Positions 61,478-64,000 of a DNA stretch of 64,000 nucleotides are shown here, piece by piece. Every line of letters starts with the position of its first letter. The stretch's first letter is position 1. Source of the DNA: Phaeobacter piscinae (GTDB lineage Bacteria > Pseudomonadota > Alphaproteobacteria > Rhodobacterales > Rhodobacteraceae); contig NZ_CP010681.1 in assembly GCF_002407245.1 (NCBI RefSeq), positions 1,178,001 through 1,242,000 of the forward strand. Reading direction: 5' to 3'. The notes under the pieces were generated by a model that was not told the DNA's origin, ran no database searches, and worked only from the letters and a program-made list of their open reading frames with translations. Made by a program: the position numbers and the translations under genes.

Positions 61478-63125
61478 CATAGGCCTCCCGGTCAAATTCT
61501 GCAGCAATAACGGTGAAATGTTTGGCCTGCTGCGCCTCATTCATGGCGGCGCGCAGGCCGTCTCGGTCGCGAACGCGCACACCGTTACCGCCAAAGGCAC
61601 GGCCCATGGCGGCAAAATCATGCAGGCCAAAATCAACACCGGCATTGTCGAGGCGGCGCTGGCGTTGTTTGAGGTCAATCAGCGCAAGGCTCGCATCGAC
61701 AAACACCACGAAAATCGGGGCCACCCCCAGTTCCGCCGCAGTGGACAACTCCCCCGCGACCATGAGGAACCCGGCATCGCCGGAGAAGCTGACAACCGTG
61801 CGCTGCGGCTCGGCCAGTTTGCGGCCAATGGCCATCGGCACCGCGCAGCCCATGGTGCAAAGGCCCGAGGATTGGATCAGCGCGCGGGGCTCCTGACAGC
61901 GCCACATTTGCGAGAGCAAAATCCGATGTGCGCCGCTGTCCGCCGTGGCGAGCGTATCGACGGGCAGGGCTGACTGACATTCTGCGATGATCGCGGCGGG
62001 GCCCCAGTCGGCATCTGCCGCAAATGCCGCAGCAAGGGCGCCGCGAGCCGCCTCCGGCTGTCCGTCAGGCCATCTCGCCTGTGCTTGGGCCGCATCATCC
62101 GTTAGCTGCGCGCCGAGGGTCAGTGCCCGCAGGCTGGGGGCGAGGCCTGCCACAACAGTCAGGCTGGCGCTGTGCATGTAATGGGTGTTGTCTTCGGCGC
62201 AGATGTCGATCACCCGCTGGCGGCTGCAATCCCAGGCGTTGCGCCAGCCCGGGCGCATTTCAATCGGGTCATAGCCCAGCGCCAGGATCAGATCGGCCTC
62301 CCGCACCAGCGGCAGCAGGTGGCGATCCGCAAGAGGCGACAGCCCGGCACCGCCGAGGCAAAGGGGGTGATCCTCCGGCAGGATACCCTTGGCCTTGTAA
62401 CTGGTCACAAACGGGATCTGGTAATGTTCAAGAAAGGCGCGCAGGCTTGCCCCGGCGTCTTCGGCAACAGCATCAAGACCGATCACCGCAAGGGGGCGGT
62501 CTGCCTCCGCCAGCCATGCGCGCGCCTGCGCCAGGTCAGCGGGCTGGGGCTGCGTGGCTCTGGCAGGCGCGAGGCAGGGGCGGTGAGTGCCGGCAGGGGC
62601 ATCAGCGACGGAAATCGGCACATCGATATGCACCGGCCCGTTGCGTGGCTGGGTTGCAATGCGCAGGGCCTTGTCTGCTATCACACCGGCGGCCTCTGCA
62701 TCAAGGCGATAGCTGGCTTTGGTGATTGGGGCGAACACTGCCTGATGATCCAGCACCTGATGGGTGTAGGTCGCAGCCTCGACCGCATCGACGCAGCCGG
62801 TCAGCACCAGCATCGGCACGCGGTCCTGATGGGCATTGGCCACCACGTTCACCCCGTTCAGCGCGCCGGGGCCAAGGGTGGCGACCAGAATAACCGGCGC
62901 GCCATCGCTGTGATGCGCACCTTCGCCCATGAAACCGGCGCTGTTTTCATGCTTGGCGAGGTGAAAGCTGATCCCCGCCTTGGTCAGGGCATCGACAAGG
63001 GTCAGAACCTCACCGCCGGGCATGCCGAAGGCGTGGCGGCATCCCGCCGCATATAGCCGCTGTGCCAGCACATCGGCGGCGCGCAGTGGGTCAGTGGCCG
63101 CGGCTGCGGAATTGGTTTCAGTCAT
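61464..63125 (-). CDS. Thiamine-diphosphate enzyme of the acetolactate synthase family
   Basis: 553 aa with the three-domain TPP fold. Catalytic Glu60 in HLAKHENSAGF, central domain with QPADLAQARAWLAEADRPLAVIG, and the TPP/Mg motif SGDAGFLMVAGELSTAAELG, where the usual GDG is GDA. Pairing with a CaiB/BaiF transferase recalls oxalyl-CoA decarboxylase/formyl-CoA transferase, but oxalyl-CoA-specific residues cannot be judged. It may be a 2-hydroxyacyl-CoA lyase, sulfo-substrate or ALS-like enzyme. Confidence 0.82.
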   Translation of the reverse strand: MTETNSAAAATDPLRAADVLAQRLYAAGCRHAFGMPGGEVLTLVDALTKAGISFHLAKHENSAGFMGEGAHHSDGAPVILVATLGPGALNGVNVVANAHQDRVPMLVLTGCVDAVEAATYTHQVLDHQAVFAPITKASYRLDAEAAGVIADKALRIATQPRNGPVHIDVPISVADAPAGTHRPCLAPARATQPQPADLAQARAWLAEADRPLAVIGLDAVAEDAGASLRAFLEHYQIPFVTSYKAKGILPEDHPLCLGGAGLSPLADRHLLPLVREADLILALGYDPIEMRPGWRNAWDCSRQRVIDICAEDNTHYMHSASLTVVAGLAPSLRALTLGAQLTDDAAQAQARWPDGQPEAARGALAAAFAADADWGPAAIIAECQSALPVDTLATADSGAHRILLSQMWRCQEPRALIQSSGLCTMGCAVPMAIGRKLAEPQRTVVSFSGDAGFLMVAGELSTAAELGVAPIFVVFVDASLALIDLKQRQRRLDNAGVDFGLHDFAAMGRAFGGNGVRVRDRDGLRAAMNEAQQAKHFTVIAAEFDREAYDGLI

Positions 63126-63206
63126 GAAATCTGCCCTTCGTGAACCTGTCCCGCCAAATTGCCGGAACCGGGCAATGTTGCAAGCCTCCTCACGGGGGTG
63201 TGAGCG

Positions 63207-63740
63207 TCAAGGTGCCGGCTGCACAGCCTTTTGCGCAATAGCCTCAAGATGTTGGTCCAGCTCTATTGCGATGTCTGCGAGCTCTGGCCCGCCCTCCGCC
63301 AGATAGGGGGCAAAGACATGGATGGCGGTTTTGTAGGAGAGAGTGGCGTCACCGTTGTCCTCTTCGGTCACATAAAGTCGGATCGGTGCCTCGATCATTG
63401 CGGCAGTCGAGCGGCGCAAAACCCGCACCGCATAGTCGTTATTGAAGACGCCGATCACCCGATTGCCGGGAATGGTGATGCCGCGCGCGGCGGCGGCCTT
63501 GGTCGGGCCTGCTTGGGTGACAACAACCAGTCCCTGTGACTTGGTGGCCGTGATTACGTCGCGGACCAGCTGCGCATAAGGTTTGGTGGTGTGATGTACG
63601 GCCCAGCCAGGACGGTTGGTGAGCGGGCCTGCTGCGACGACAGCCGTCTGCAGCAATGCGAGGCCTGTCAGGACGACGACGGCAGCTGCGCGTTGCAGCG
63701 ACATCCTGCTGAGCCGGATCAGATCCCTAACCATTGCCAT
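63207..63740 (-). CDS. DUF302 domain protein with signal peptide
   Basis: 177 aa. A Sec-type signal (about 8-36; RAAAVVVLTGLALLQTAVVAA) directs it out. The mature DUF302 core: YAQLVRDVITATKSQGLVVV, GVFNNDYAVRVLRRSTAAMIEAPIRLYVTEE and the DATLSYKTAIHVF pattern. DUF302 proteins often adjoin sulfur-oxidation or thiosulfate transport genes; the YeeE/YedE gene next to it fits. GAGGGAG precedes the ATG at 63740. Confidence 0.83.
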   Translation of the reverse strand: MAMVRDLIRLSRMSLQRAAAVVVLTGLALLQTAVVAAGPLTNRPGWAVHHTTKPYAQLVRDVITATKSQGLVVVTQAGPTKAAAARGITIPGNRVIGVFNNDYAVRVLRRSTAAMIEAPIRLYVTEEDNGDATLSYKTAIHVFAPYLAEGGPELADIAIELDQHLEAIAQKAVQPAP

Positions 63741-63833
63741 GAACTCCCTCTGTTGCCGACAGTCTATGACGTCTGCAGGTGTTCTCCCGGTCACATTTTT
63801 GTGGTCACCGACAGGCTCCTGGGCCGACGCTCG

Positions 63834-64000
63834 TCAGGCCGCGCGGCGAAACCCGGTGATCAGCTGGCGCAGCCCCACGGCTGCTCCGGCGAAGATCGAA
63901 AGGAAGGTCACCGGCGCCGACAGCGACAACAGGGAAAACGCACTCAGCCCCTGGCCAATAGTGCAGCCCATGGCCAGCACGGCGCCTGTCCCCATGATTG
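63834..64000 (-). CDS. YeeE/YedE family transporter, C-terminal fragment (5' end outside)
   Basis: Only the last 55 codons are in the window. They read MGTGAVLAMGCTIGQGLSAFSL followed by SAPVTFLSIFAGAAVGLRQLITG (two membrane helices). The GC-x-IGQGLS motif with Cys is a hallmark of YeeE/YedE sulfur-compound (thiosulfate, TsuA-like) permeases. The N-terminal part lies beyond the window end. Confidence 0.78.
   Translation of the reverse strand, partial: IMGTGAVLAMGCTIGQGLSAFSLLSLSAPVTFLSIFAGAAVGLRQLITGFRRAA

Noticed and set aside
1..64000. CRISPR array, prophage, integron, insertion sequence, tRNA or rRNA
   Set aside because: No regular repeat-spacer pattern, transposase, integrase, phage gene, cloverleaf or ribosomal RNA sequence was seen.

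Overview
The window is about 64 kb of GC-rich, densely coded bacterial chromosome. It most likely comes from the Roseobacter group of Rhodobacteraceae (Alphaproteobacteria). The call rests on the gene set and protein style: a ~430-aa GlyA, a PrpE propionyl-CoA synthetase, a MaeB malic enzyme fused to a phosphotransacetylase-like domain, a DmdC-type acyl-CoA dehydrogenase, a SelD fused to an NADH-dehydrogenase-like domain, a Mrp antiporter with fused A and B subunits, and a solitary Hint protein. No rRNA, tRNA, CRISPR array, insertion sequence, integrase or phage gene was seen. The region reads as core or stable accessory chromosome, with many 1- or 4-base gene overlaps.

Layout. 1-3.1 kb: a truncated CHASE-PAS membrane sensor and, divergent from it, a soluble PAS chemoreceptor. 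3.3-6.7 kb: small membrane proteins, an alpha/beta hydrolase, and a TetR-PspA-YiaA-like envelope-stress module whose control region holds four matching palindromes. 6.7-16.6 kb: glyA, nadK, an amidase, prpE, maeB and a VOC-bicupin protein. 16.7-20.5 kb: the pyrimidine/deoxyribonucleoside salvage genes cdd-deoA-deoB-upp. 20.6-26.6 kb: a SPOR-domain protein, a protease-like protein lacking its metal motif, an acyl-CoA synthetase, a sulfotransferase and a Hint-domain protein. 26.6-36.7 kb: a fatty-acid/acyl-CoA catabolic region (fadJ, fadA, GST, two acyl-CoA dehydrogenases, two MerR regulators, two hotdog thioesterases). 36.7-45.9 kb: a MATE exporter, a DUF952-pyrD-arsC operon, a periplasmic 5'-nucleotidase, DUF1992, a MarR regulator, and the convergent selenium pair mnmH/selD. 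46-52 kb: a complete Mrp Na+/H+ antiporter operon (A/B fused, C, D, E, F, G). 52-60 kb: a Tat-type rhodanese coupled to a secreted esterase, then a TPR-opgC-opgG-opgH operon for osmoregulated periplasmic glucan. 60-64 kb: a CaiB/BaiF CoA-transferase overlapping a thiamine-diphosphate enzyme, a DUF302 protein and the tail of a YeeE/YedE transporter.

Shared themes are envelope and osmotic/ionic homeostasis (PspA, Mrp, Opg), acyl-CoA and propionate catabolism under local regulators, nucleoside salvage, and selenium incorporation into tRNA. The strongest new signals are regulatory: the TGAAC-N3-GTTCA operator array around pspA, the TTTGCAAA-type sites upstream of prpE, the MerR-type repeats at 34.9 kb, and an inverted pair of a short intergenic repeat at 30.8/30.96 kb. 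No wholly new multi-gene defence or mobile system is apparent.
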